Positions 14,518-24,600 of a stretch of DNA of 64,000 bases are shown piece by piece; position 1 is the stretch's first letter, and each line of letters begins with the position of its first letter. The stretch is from a virus. Below the pieces are notes generated by a model, which was not told the DNA's origin, did not search any database, and saw only the letters and a list, made by a program, of their open reading frames with translations. The position numbers and the translations under genes are program-made. The DNA lies in IMG/VR virus record IMGVR_UViG_3300010885_017276, positions 60,056 through 124,055 of that record. One strand, 5' to 3'.

Positions 14518-15738
14518 ATGGAGTTAGACAAAAGAAGATTACAGGAGCTTTACGATCAAGAACAAAGCAAAACCTTGGCCGCAAAAGCTTACTGTGAGGA
14601 AAACAGAATTGAGTACTCGGAAACATTCCGTAAGAAAGTAAATTCTATGATTGTGAAGGCAGAAAGATCGGGAGATTTTGAAAACGTATCCTATACAGAT
14701 ACCGTACAATACTCTGAAGACATTGCCCCACTTTCAGCATTGAAACCAGACGGTAAAATTATGAGTATCCAAGAGTATTGTGACTTCTACAATATCCCGT
14801 TTGAGCAAGTACGAACATTTAAGTTGGTAACTCATACAGGTAAGGGTGCTTATTATAACATAGCGTCTAATGCTATGGAGGCAGACTCTCTAAAGGGCTT
14901 TCATTCTCAGATTCTACAGGACATCGAAAAGATATCAACTAGACCTGTAACAATCCCTAGACCTGTCTTAAACAAGGATGGACACCTATTGGTTGTAGAC
15001 CCAGCAGATGTACACATAGGTAAGCTAGCAGATAGCTTTGAAACAGGAGAGTCCTATGATAATCAGATAGCTGTAAAACGTGTCAGAGAGGGCGTAGACG
15101 GCATTTTAGAGAAGGCCAAAGGGTTTGATATCAATATGATACTTTTTGTGGCTGGTAACGACATATTGCACGTTGATACACCTAAAAGAACTACCACATC
15201 AGGTACTCCACAAGATACAGATGGAATGTGGTACTCAAACTTTTTGATTGCAAAAGATATCTACATTGAAGTTTTAACTAAACTAATGCAAGTTGCAGAT
15301 GTTCACTTTGTGTTTAACCCAAGTAACCACGATTATACTCACGGTTTCTTTTTGGCAGATGTTATCAAGACTTATTTCAAGGATTGTAAGAACATCACAT
15401 TTGACTGCTCATTGGCCCACAGAAAGTATTTTGTGTACGGAGATAATTTGATCGGTACTACACACGGAGATGGAGCTAAACCACAAGACTTACCATTACT
15501 TATGGCACATGAGAGTCCTGAATGGAGCAACTGTAAACATAAATACATCTACACTCACCATTTACACCATAAAGTAGCAAAGGATTACATGGGAGTTTGT
15601 GTGGAGGCTTTGAGAAGCCCCTCTGGTACAGACTCTTGGCATCATAGAAACGGGTACGAACATGCACCAAAAGCAGTAGAAGGGTTCTTACACCACCCTA
15701 AATTTGGACAAATCTGTAGATTTACCCACATTTTTTAG
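14518..15738 (+). CDS. Metallophosphoesterase, Mre11/SbcD-like nuclease candidate
   Basis: A 406-aa protein with a helical, possibly DNA-binding N-terminal part (residues 1-150, beginning with a helix-turn-helix-like KTLAAKAYCEENRI segment) and a C-terminal two-metal phosphoesterase: DPADVHIG (D161/D164, H166), AGND (N214, D215), NPSNHD (N270, H271, D272), THGDG (H316) and THHLHHK (H347-H351). The layout fits phage DNA repair exonucleases of the SbcD type, acting on DNA ends or recombination intermediates. No SbcC-like ATPase partner is seen. It is the last gene of the early arm. Confidence 0.8.
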   Translation: MELDKRRLQELYDQEQSKTLAAKAYCEENRIEYSETFRKKVNSMIVKAERSGDFENVSYTDTVQYSEDIAPLSALKPDGKIMSIQEYCDFYNIPFEQVRTFKLVTHTGKGAYYNIASNAMEADSLKGFHSQILQDIEKISTRPVTIPRPVLNKDGHLLVVDPADVHIGKLADSFETGESYDNQIAVKRVREGVDGILEKAKGFDINMILFVAGNDILHVDTPKRTTTSGTPQDTDGMWYSNFLIAKDIYIEVLTKLMQVADVHFVFNPSNHDYTHGFFLADVIKTYFKDCKNITFDCSLAHRKYFVYGDNLIGTTHGDGAKPQDLPLLMAHESPEWSNCKHKYIYTHHLHHKVAKDYMGVCVEALRSPSGTDSWHHRNGYEHAPKAVEGFLHHPKFGQICRFTHIF

Positions 15739-15821
15739 CCTTAATATCACACGTAAAGTCCTATCGCCTTTATACAGTTAAGGGTTCCGAGTTATTAGCG
15801 TTAGAGTATAGGTAATTAAGG
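15739..15821. repeat. Inverted repeat pair flanking 69 nt between converging arms
   Basis: CCTTAAT at 15739-15745 is complementary to ATTAAGG at 15815-15821, and the 69 nt between them are not coding. It lies between the TAG stop at 15736-15738 and the bidirectional terminator. It could fold as a stem-loop RNA but does not show tRNA T-arm rules. Its role is unknown. Confidence 0.45.
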
Positions 15822-15828
15822 TCAAAAA

Positions 15829-15867
15829 AAAATCCCCTCTTAGATTAATTTCTTTGAGGGGATTTTT
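15829..15867. terminator. Bidirectional terminator between converging operons
   Basis: Perfectly complementary arms (AAAATCCCCTC ending at 15839, GAGGGGATTTT starting at 15856) enclose a 16-nt loop, with A and T tracts on the outer sides. It therefore stops transcripts from both directions, the plus-strand early arm and the minus-strand virion block. Confidence 0.88.
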
Positions 15868-15875
15868 ATTGCTAT

Positions 15876-18800
15876 CTATTCTTCTGAATTTTCGTCTTCT
15901 TCTAGAGACTCTTTGTTTATAAACATTGCTATTGGAACAAAGCTCTCTGAGTTGTTAAAGTGATTATAGGCATCTCTCTGAGACTTCAGGTTTTTGGCTG
16001 AATACAAGTCAAAGTATGATTTAGCTCCTACCAAGTTTTTAATAAGATACGCTTCCTGATTTGTCAATCCTGAATATCTTCCTCTGTCTACTAGACTTGT
16101 GTCAAATAAATTTTGAACACTGGCCAAATTTTCAATCTTAGATAAACCTACAATAGGCTCTTTACTTGATGAATAAAACTCACCTAATATACCAAACTGA
16201 GAAGATGAAGTTTCGTTAGCAGTTCTCTCAAACATATAAGCTGTTGCTTGTGCTAGCATACTGTCATCATCGTCATCTGCCCACCCTGATATTGATAGAG
16301 TAAGTAGGAATAAGGCTGTCATAAAGGATGACTCGATCAATACCCTTCTTATGTTCTCTCTTTCAGTCTCATCTGCATTTTTATACATATTCTTGAGCTC
16401 TGTCATTGCCCCCATAAAGCTTTTACTTGCAACACCTTTGTTAATAGTATTTGTAAATGTTCTCATCACAGATAAGTAGGAACCCTCTTCAAATTGCCCG
16501 GTTTGCATATTTAGATGCTTTCTCTTGAACCTGTTAGATGTACCAATAGATAACCAAGCTTTGTGGGTCATTGTAAATCCTCCAAGTACGTGTCTTTGAA
16601 GCTGAGTTCTTTCTTCGTTCTTGATCTGACCATCTATTCTCTCGATAAGCTTCTTAACCTTACTTACTACACCAAGCTCCATGTTTCTGAACTCTTTTTG
16701 GAACTCTTCTCCATTGGTCTTACCCATATCTTGGGCTAACTTGTCGTAGTTATAGGTAACGCTATTATCTTTGATATCTAAATAGCTGTAAAGGGTTTTA
16801 TCTTTTAGTTTCTCCCAGTTACTCTTGATGCTATCCATTGTGATATTTGGGTCTGACAGTTTTTGTAACTCCTCGAATTTTTTGAAGTCTACTAACTTAT
16901 CACCAAATACCCTATGGCCGTATAATTGAGAAAGCATAGCTTTAGACAACGGCACAAAGTTAGCTGCGGTGTGTAAGATGTACATGGATTTTGACAATGT
17001 TCTTACACCTTTGTTGTACATAGAGTTTTCAAATCTAGCATTTAGATCAAATGCCCCAAAGTACTCACCCATTACAGATAATTTAGCCTTAGAGTTTATG
17101 TCTAATCCCTCACTAATAGCCGGAGTAGATATCTTTAAGAACTCTCTGTTGGCCATAGCCATAGAACCTTTGTCTACGTACTGACCAATAAGTTTTTCTA
17201 AGAACAGAGTAGTCTCTGCTGTAATCCAAGAGGTAAGTGGTACTACCACGTTAAGAGCCAAAGAGTTATTCTTTACCCAGTTGTGCAACCAGTTTACAAT
17301 CTTAGTAAGGTCTACCTGTCCTAGGAACGGAAGGTTAACCCTCCACTGCTTTAACTCCTTTACTCCAAATAAGTTGTAGTCCATATAAGACTTAAACATC
17401 TTGTAAGTGTTGGTAGCTTCAGCAGCTTTACCATCAGGGTAAACACGGTTCATTACCTTATCATTCAATACAGCAAACTCTGAGAATCTTTCTTTTTTAG
17501 CTCGGTATAACTCTGCTTGTTGTGCAAACAAGGCTGATGTATTAAACAAATCCTCAGAAACGTCTGTACTAGCTTCTAGTTTTTTCAAGAAGTATTTAGG
17601 TATGATTCTAATGTTAGCCTTTTTGATCAAAGACTCACCTTGGAACTCAGCACCAAATGCTTGCTCATCCACTCTAAATCTAGTAGCATCCAACCACATA
17701 TCTTTCAAAGCCCCTTTTTTACCTTGGAGTAATCCTTGGATTTTTTGGAACTTAGTCTTGGATATTTGAGGTGCTAGATACAAGTTTTGTAAACCTAGTT
17801 CTCCATAAGATCGTAAACTTTCTTTTTGGAACTCCATGTACTCAGTGTACAAGTCGAACATCTTTTGGTTTCTGGTAGGTTGTATTTTACCGTCTTTTAA
17901 GATCGGGTTATTATTGCTATCCAATTTTGGCCCAAACATATCCACAAACTTAGGGTTCAAAAACTTAGACAATTTTGGTTGTCTAGACCCACCCTCAAAA
18001 TCTGATTTGTAGTTTTCGTTCTTGAACTTAATTTCCCCCATTTCATAGTAAGAGAAATTATTACTAATTTTTATATCAGCTCTTTCATTAAGTGTAGTAA
18101 CTAAATCTGTTACAGACTGATTTCCTGATTTTAAGCTTTTGTAAAAGTCAGATACTCCTATTGGAGAAAATGCTCTATAATAAGGAGCCAGTTTTGACTC
18201 AGCATACTTAAGTTTCAAACCGTCTATATCAGAAGGTAATATCTGAGATAGTTCATTGATCCCGGATATCTTTTTGATAAGCTCTTTTTGCTTGTCAGAT
18301 ACGTGTCTTCCTGAAGCAAAGTCATCTAATATATCAGAGAAATTTCTAACTTTTTTTCTGTTCTCCGGGGTCATATTTTTATAGTTGAAATCTAACTTTT
18401 CTTCAGTTGTATTTCTTCTATTATCTTGTAATGCCTCGTAGTAAGCTTGGTTAGGGGTTGACTCAGTTGTCGCTTCCTTTTCTTCACCTACCTGTGCAAC
18501 ATCCTTGAACAAAGTGTAGAGTAAATTATAACTTCTATCGATGTCTTCTGACAATCTCAAGATGTGCTCCTTTACCTCTGCAGGTATCTCTGATGCAAGT
18601 GTGTTTGTATAGTTTTTAGAATCCTGGTATCTTTTTAAGATAGCCTTTCTTTCCTCTAACTGTGATTTGTATTTTTCAATTTCATCTATCCAAGTCTGTT
18701 CTGCGTTAGGCCCCTGAGCATACGAATCGATATAGGTCATCATTGTCTCAGATGTGTCAAACCCATTCCAGAACTCAGAAGAAAAACCTAAGCTTGTATT

Positions 18801-21629
18801 AAGTAGGAAAAACTCTACTGCTGCTTCTCTACCCTCTTCCTTTTCGATCCTGTCTAACTCCTCTAAGAATTTAGGTGCAAGTTTCTCAACATCGATCTTA
18901 TCTCCACCAGACAAAGCTGCCTCGGCATTCTTCTTATCGATAAAGGTCTTGTCTATCTTGTTGATTTCAAAGGCTAATGTAGCTTCCTCTCTAGCATCAG
19001 GAGATAACCTAGTATCTAGTTTATAGAACTTACCTGAAGACTCGATAGTTACACCGTCCTCCGGCATACTAACTTCTATGATACCTTTCTTAAGACCCCC
19101 TAATTCATCGTGTAATGATTTAGCAGTTCTTCTTCTAAGGTTAATCCCATCTAGGTTATGCTGATCTTGGTACTTGTATCTAGGTAGACCTTTTTCTGTT
19201 TTTACCCTTGCCATCAATTGACCTAAGTCTGTAGACAAAAGCTTCAAGAAGGTTCTAGTATTTTTACTAATGCCTAGGTCATCATATTCCTTTTCACGGT
19301 TTTCGTAGTATTCGTCTGTAAAGGAACGCTCAATAAAGGTGTTGATTTCTTTTGTAACAGCATTCTTATATTCAAACTCAGCGTCCTTATCTGTGATAGG
19401 TGCTATAGTACCGTCCTCTATTTTCTTAGAGATTTGTTCTATTGACTCTTGGCTTCCAGAGTACTGTTTGTATAGAGTAGCTCTAGTTTTAAGAACTTCC
19501 TTTTCAAACTTTTCCCAATCGTACAAGCTAACCACGTAACCATTTCCTTCAGAAAATTTAGCTAAGTCCTTTTCAAGGAAGCCTAACTCTCTGATTTTTT
19601 GTTGCCATTTTTTTACCCTAGACATGTACTTGTGCTCTGCATCTAAATTCATATCCGAGATAACACTACCCAAAATGTTCAATAATGGATCGTGAGCATG
19701 GGTAATTTGACCAAACCAAGAGTACAACAACTGAGTGTCCTTAGTTGCGTTTTCTATACCTTTGATCAAGTCATCTCTGTATTTATCATCAATACTATGT
19801 CTGACCATCAAACGGTCAACAACTCTGTTTAAGATGTTATTTTCTGTATTAGCTACCTCCCCCTTTACATTTGAGATTTCATCTAGTACATTTTTGATAT
19901 CCTCTTCCAAAGAAGACAATTCCGGATCTTCTCTAACTAATACTTTTAGTCGCTCTAATACAGGAGCAATGTTTTCTTTTAGGTTGTATAATACAATACC
20001 TTCTTCGTTAGACAAGGTCTCGCCTCTTTTTTGAGCATCACGAATAGCACCGGATAAATACACAGCGTATCGTTTGGCTAATTTTATAAGTTCTAGTCCA
20101 GAGCTTTTTGTCAAGGCTTTGTCCAAAGCGTCATTTAACCTCTGTACCTCTGCTGTAGACCCCACACCTGCTCTTATCAAGGTTTTCTCTTGGTCTAGTA
20201 GTACTTGTACCAACAACTTAGCTACAGTGGCCTTAGAGTCCAACATGGAGTTACCACTAGACTGTCCTGTCTGATACATTCTAAACTTTTTAGTTTTAGT
20301 TTGTTCAAGGTTAAGGTATTTGTTTATGTCTTGGCTTAATATTAAGTCTTCAACCTTCAGGGTCAAGTTTTCTAGGTCTCTTTTGTAGTCATCGCTAATG
20401 TTCAAACTATTAAAGAATTTTACAAACATGTCGTATATCCTTTTCAGGATATTGGCTTGTAGTTCTGTTTTACCCTCTGTGCTGAATCTAGTTTTCAAAG
20501 ACTTAGCTAACTCTTTACCAAGTACCTCTCTTCTTACAAGGTTTTCAACTTCTTCAGCTGACATACCGGGGTTCTCCCTTGTGTATATCTCTCTGTAGTG
20601 TTGAGAATGCTCTTGGTAAGCCTCTGTCTTATTTATGTTTCTAAGTAGGTTTTCTATCTCTGCGTTATCCCAAGCTTCCACAATAAAGTGGCAAGTTTCC
20701 TCTGTCAGTAATTCTGGTGCAATAACACCGTCTTTGAATGCTACGACTTGGTTTGCAATATCTGCTAAAGCTTCGGCAGATGGCTCTACACCATTGCGGA
20801 TTTTGTAATTAGCAATGTAGTCTTGTATAGACATTACTTTTACCCCCATACCATTCAATAAATCTAAAAGCTTCAAGCTTAGATCTTTTTCTGATACAGT
20901 CGGTGGTTCTATTTTTGTACCTCCGGGCAAAGCTTCTTTTACTGCGTTGTTGATTGTCATCTGTAACGCAATGTCCTTCCCGAATCTTTTGGTCAATTCC
21001 TCTAAGGTGGAGCTTCTTATTTCTGAGATAGTTACAATTTCGCCATTAACCTCGATGCTGTTTACTGCATCTCTTAGTTCTATTCTGCCATCAGTGTGAA
21101 GGGTTATGTTTTTACTGTTTAGATTAGTTACTGCGGACTCTTTGATAAGTCTTTCATTAACCATCTGTAGTGCAGGGTCATTACCTTCTGCCTTATGGAA
21201 AGTCTTGCCGTCTTCTATTATCTTTTCATCAGACAATATGCCGTCTTTTATAAAGCTGTTGATAAACCCGTTGAAGGTGGACTCGTTAGTATTAGAAGAT
21301 ACAGACATAAAGTTTTGAAAACCCTTTCCTGTTTCTATACCAATTTCTATTAGCCCCCCTGTGGAGTTTGTCAATGCTTCTTTATAAGTCTGGAATACAC
21401 TTCCTGTATCAGATCTAAAGGTCAAGGTTGGCTCCTCTAATTCAGGTTGGGATATTTCTTTTTTTTGCATACTCTGAGAGTATACGTTTTTGAACACCTC
21501 TAGGGCCTCTTCTAAAGAAGATACGTGGGGTAATCTAGCTATTTGCTTAAACAGCCTACTTTCAACTCCTTTTGGAGTAAGAACTGTTTTTATACTACCC
21601 TCTTCGTTAAACTTTATTGTACAAGTCAT
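15876..21629 (-). CDS. Giant virion-type protein with polyvalent-like header, 1917 aa
   Basis: The last gene of the virion block. Its first 50 residues (MTCTIKFNEEGSIKTVLTP, then RLFKQIARLP and SLEEALEVF) match the start of the 2571-aa protein upstream. Around residue 313 lies LTEETCHFIVEA, the position of a zinc peptidase HExxH motif with the first His changed to Glu, so catalysis is doubtful. Large central parts are charged and helical (residues 400-1250). The C-terminal third contains SLNVVVPLTSWITAETTLFLEKLIG and NSKAKLSVMGEYFG, which I recall from internal virion proteins of Bacteroidota phages. A hydrophobic helix at about 1770-1787 ends in WADDDDD. I infer an ejected cargo protein. Own promoter at 21646-21676. 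Confidence 0.75.
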   Translation of the reverse strand: MTCTIKFNEEGSIKTVLTPKGVESRLFKQIARLPHVSSLEEALEVFKNVYSQSMQKKEISQPELEEPTLTFRSDTGSVFQTYKEALTNSTGGLIEIGIETGKGFQNFMSVSSNTNESTFNGFINSFIKDGILSDEKIIEDGKTFHKAEGNDPALQMVNERLIKESAVTNLNSKNITLHTDGRIELRDAVNSIEVNGEIVTISEIRSSTLEELTKRFGKDIALQMTINNAVKEALPGGTKIEPPTVSEKDLSLKLLDLLNGMGVKVMSIQDYIANYKIRNGVEPSAEALADIANQVVAFKDGVIAPELLTEETCHFIVEAWDNAEIENLLRNINKTEAYQEHSQHYREIYTRENPGMSAEEVENLVRREVLGKELAKSLKTRFSTEGKTELQANILKRIYDMFVKFFNSLNISDDYKRDLENLTLKVEDLILSQDINKYLNLEQTKTKKFRMYQTGQSSGNSMLDSKATVAKLLVQVLLDQEKTLIRAGVGSTAEVQRLNDALDKALTKSSGLELIKLAKRYAVYLSGAIRDAQKRGETLSNEEGIVLYNLKENIAPVLERLKVLVREDPELSSLEEDIKNVLDEISNVKGEVANTENNILNRVVDRLMVRHSIDDKYRDDLIKGIENATKDTQLLYSWFGQITHAHDPLLNILGSVISDMNLDAEHKYMSRVKKWQQKIRELGFLEKDLAKFSEGNGYVVSLYDWEKFEKEVLKTRATLYKQYSGSQESIEQISKKIEDGTIAPITDKDAEFEYKNAVTKEINTFIERSFTDEYYENREKEYDDLGISKNTRTFLKLLSTDLGQLMARVKTEKGLPRYKYQDQHNLDGINLRRRTAKSLHDELGGLKKGIIEVSMPEDGVTIESSGKFYKLDTRLSPDAREEATLAFEINKIDKTFIDKKNAEAALSGGDKIDVEKLAPKFLEELDRIEKEEGREAAVEFFLLNTSLGFSSEFWNGFDTSETMMTYIDSYAQGPNAEQTWIDEIEKYKSQLEERKAILKRYQDSKNYTNTLASEIPAEVKEHILRLSEDIDRSYNLLYTLFKDVAQVGEEKEATTESTPNQAYYEALQDNRRNTTEEKLDFNYKNMTPENRKKVRNFSDILDDFASGRHVSDKQKELIKKISGINELSQILPSDIDGLKLKYAESKLAPYYRAFSPIGVSDFYKSLKSGNQSVTDLVTTLNERADIKISNNFSYYEMGEIKFKNENYKSDFEGGSRQPKLSKFLNPKFVDMFGPKLDSNNNPILKDGKIQPTRNQKMFDLYTEYMEFQKESLRSYGELGLQNLYLAPQISKTKFQKIQGLLQGKKGALKDMWLDATRFRVDEQAFGAEFQGESLIKKANIRIIPKYFLKKLEASTDVSEDLFNTSALFAQQAELYRAKKERFSEFAVLNDKVMNRVYPDGKAAEATNTYKMFKSYMDYNLFGVKELKQWRVNLPFLGQVDLTKIVNWLHNWVKNNSLALNVVVPLTSWITAETTLFLEKLIGQYVDKGSMAMANREFLKISTPAISEGLDINSKAKLSVMGEYFGAFDLNARFENSMYNKGVRTLSKSMYILHTAANFVPLSKAMLSQLYGHRVFGDKLVDFKKFEELQKLSDPNITMDSIKSNWEKLKDKTLYSYLDIKDNSVTYNYDKLAQDMGKTNGEEFQKEFRNMELGVVSKVKKLIERIDGQIKNEERTQLQRHVLGGFTMTHKAWLSIGTSNRFKRKHLNMQTGQFEEGSYLSVMRTFTNTINKGVASKSFMGAMTELKNMYKNADETERENIRRVLIESSFMTALFLLTLSISGWADDDDDSMLAQATAYMFERTANETSSSQFGILGEFYSSSKEPIVGLSKIENLASVQNLFDTSLVDRGRYSGLTNQEAYLIKNLVGAKSYFDLYSAKNLKSQRDAYNHFNNSESFVPIAMFINKESLEEDENSEE

Positions 21630-21645
21630 GTTATATTATTTTAGG

Positions 21646-21676
21646 CAAAATTACAATTTTTATTTGAGACTGCAAA
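21646..21676 (-). promoter_or_regulatory. Late-type promoter for the 1917-aa gene
   Basis: On the minus strand TTTG at 21676 and TAATTTTG at 21653-21646, 16 nt before the ATG. The leader is therefore very short. Confidence 0.72.
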
Positions 21677-21686
21677 ATAAATTAAA

Positions 21687-24600
21687 TTATTTACAGTTAA
21701 AATACTCATTATTAATTTGCTCAAGTTCTTTTTTAGTATAGTATTGTTTTGACTCTTTGAATATCTCCGGTGAGTTCTCTAGATGTTGGTATTGAGAGAA
21801 GTCGATGTCCGACAAAGGTTTTTCAATATCTGTCAATTTATAATCTGTGTCTACATCAGGTAACTTGTTATAAAACTTCACATTACCAAATTGGTAAATC
21901 ATCTCGAATACCCCCACAGGAGTTCTCACGAAGGTCTCAGTTTCATTTTTAGTAGCCATCACACCATCCTCTAAGTAAGTGTAATTACCCTTTAGTTTTT
22001 TGACACTTTCAGGATTGTTTACAACATCTTGTCTTTTCTCTTTTTGAGAATCTATGTACTCTCCGGCTTTTTCTTGAGACTCTAGACCTAATTTTAGAGT
22101 TCTTGATAATACATCGTATTGTGCCAATGATTCTTTGAACTCTTCGGGTAAACTCAAGATAGCTTCTGATTTGTTTATCTCGTCATTTGCTATTAACTCT
22201 ATACCTCTTTCAGTAACTGTGAAGTACTTGTTGTTTGTTTCTAGAATCCATTTGTTGAAGTCTTTTATAAAGTCATCTTTCAACATCTCCGGATCCATAG
22301 TCAAATCAGTCAAGCCTTGTGTGCTAACTTTTTTAGTATTAATTACTAAAGGAAAGCCAAAGTACATCTTGTACAACAACATCTTTTCTAGCAATTCTGA
22401 ATCTACTTGAAAATCAGGTATCTCTAGTTTAGAGATAGTCTTTGACACATAGTTTTTCAAGTCTTCCACAGAGGTTATATTTCCTGGCAGTAGGTCAACA
22501 TTTTCCATCATGCTGTCGTACATATCTTCTAAGGATTGCTCTGTAACTATTCTGTAAACACCGTCTTGTTTCTTAACTAGGCTGTGGTCTCTGAATAATT
22601 CATACTCTGTATTTTCTGCATCCAAGAACACATCCGACATGTTGTCTGTTATTATTAACTCCTTTGAAGGCTCAGTTATGTCAAACATTGCATTGTACAT
22701 GTCAGCAAAAGTAGACAAGGTTTGTTCTGAAGGTTCTACTAATACATCCTCCATAGCATTCAAAAAGTCAAGTACATCCTCTCTACTGTGAGTAATAGCT
22801 TTTGTTGCTAAGTCTCTCAGGTCAATGCCGTTTTTAGCAGCATCTTTCTTTATTTTATTCAAGATTTTGCCAATAGCATTTCTGCTCTCTTCCCAAGTCT
22901 CTTTTCTAATAGAGCTGTTAAGGAAATCAATATTTTCAGACATACTTCCATTGTAATCATCTGTGATAGTGTTTGCAATACTACCTATGGTGCTTGGTAA
23001 TTTATCAACAAGTTCCCCGTTTATTACAGTCTTTACTGGGACTGATTTTGTGGTTTTGTTTAAGTCGTCTACCAATGCTTTGAACTCTTTGTCTTGAGCA
23101 TATCTTTCAGCCAATACCCCATCTAAATTAGCAGGGATTTCTTCTGGTGCTACATCTGATACAGCATCTGCTATCTCTCGTTCTATCTCAAAAGGATTAG
23201 AGGATCTTTGTTTACCAAGTGAGGTTAATTCAGAAGACATAGGGATTACAAAAATAGGGTTATACTCTACAGAAAACTCTTCTGTGTTTCTAAGCTTTAA
23301 TAGAGTCTCTCTTATATTTCTTTGAATATCCGGAGAGTTCAATATCATATCTATCTCGTAATCATTATACATCTTACTTCTTTCTAGCTTCATTCTGCTG
23401 AATGTTACAACACCCTTTGTGCTTAAAGCCTTCATCAGACTTGTGTATAGATCCTTTGAATTAGTTAATCCAAACCCTAACATAGCGTTTTGTACATCCA
23501 TTACCTCTTCATTTTCAAGAGCTTCTGTTTTAGCAGAGTTAAACTGTAAAACTGTGCTTGCATCAGGTTCACCGTTTTTATCAAAACCTTTTGGTGAAAC
23601 AGGTCTAGCTTTTCTAATCATTTCAAACCCTGATGTATTTCGGAATCCTAGAGAGTTATAAAAGTCTCCTAGTTTATCTTCGTCTGTAATCCCACCATCT
23701 CTTGAACTTACTGCTAAGTATACATCTTTTCCAATTGAATCTGTATACTTCAAGAAAGCTTCTGCTGCTTTTCTAGCGTTTCCGTTTCCTTTATTATCAG
23801 ACTCTAGTAATTGAAGTTCTATCTGTCCTGTGTCTTCTCCGGTGATAGGGTTTATTCTATCAGCAGCAAACACCCTAGCACCATTCATATCTACGACTGG
23901 TTTTCTAACATTGCTACTACTAGTAGTAGTAGTTTGAACTTTCGGCTCTTCTACTCTATTATCTTCTACTGAGTTAGTTCCGTATTTTTCTTGAACTTCA
24001 GATAAAAGACCTGACCTTTGAGCTGATGTATAGTACCCTTTAACTATATCATTATTACTAGCTGTCACAATGTGGTCTAAAACTGTTATGCTGAACTTTT
24101 CTAATTTTCTAGAGATATCTTTTACCGAAGAAAAATTATCTTGATTACCGTAAAATATAACACTTTTAGCAATTCCAAACTCTCCTATAAAGCTAGTCAA
24201 TTCTTCGTACTCAATACCATCTTGAAAAACGTAGTTTCCAATAATTTTATTATTTTGGTCTAAAATAAGAGCTGCATTTTTAGGCATAGCTGAAAATCTA
24301 AACTGTTGTATGACATTAGCGGAATCTTCAGCTCCAGCCACTTTACCTAGAGGCTCTGATAAAATCTCTTGCTCATTAAGGGTATAAGTAGTTAAGTTTT
24401 CCTTTTTACCTTCTGTTTCAACTCTGGCTACACCTTTTGCTGATGTTAGTCCAAACTCATCTAATATAGTATATTGTTTACTATATGTATCCATTATAAC
24501 ATGCTCCAAAGAAATGTTTAATTCTTTTAGTCCAGAAGCCACTCTTGAAGTAATTTCTGAATCAGCCGCACTTGGGTTTAAGTTACCACTTGGGTGATTA

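Noticed and set aside
15739-15821. Possible tRNA gene, because of 7-bp ends and a GGTTCC segment
   Set aside because: The T-loop rule TTCRA is not met on either strand and no D or anticodon arm of proper size could be placed, so it is kept only as an inverted repeat.
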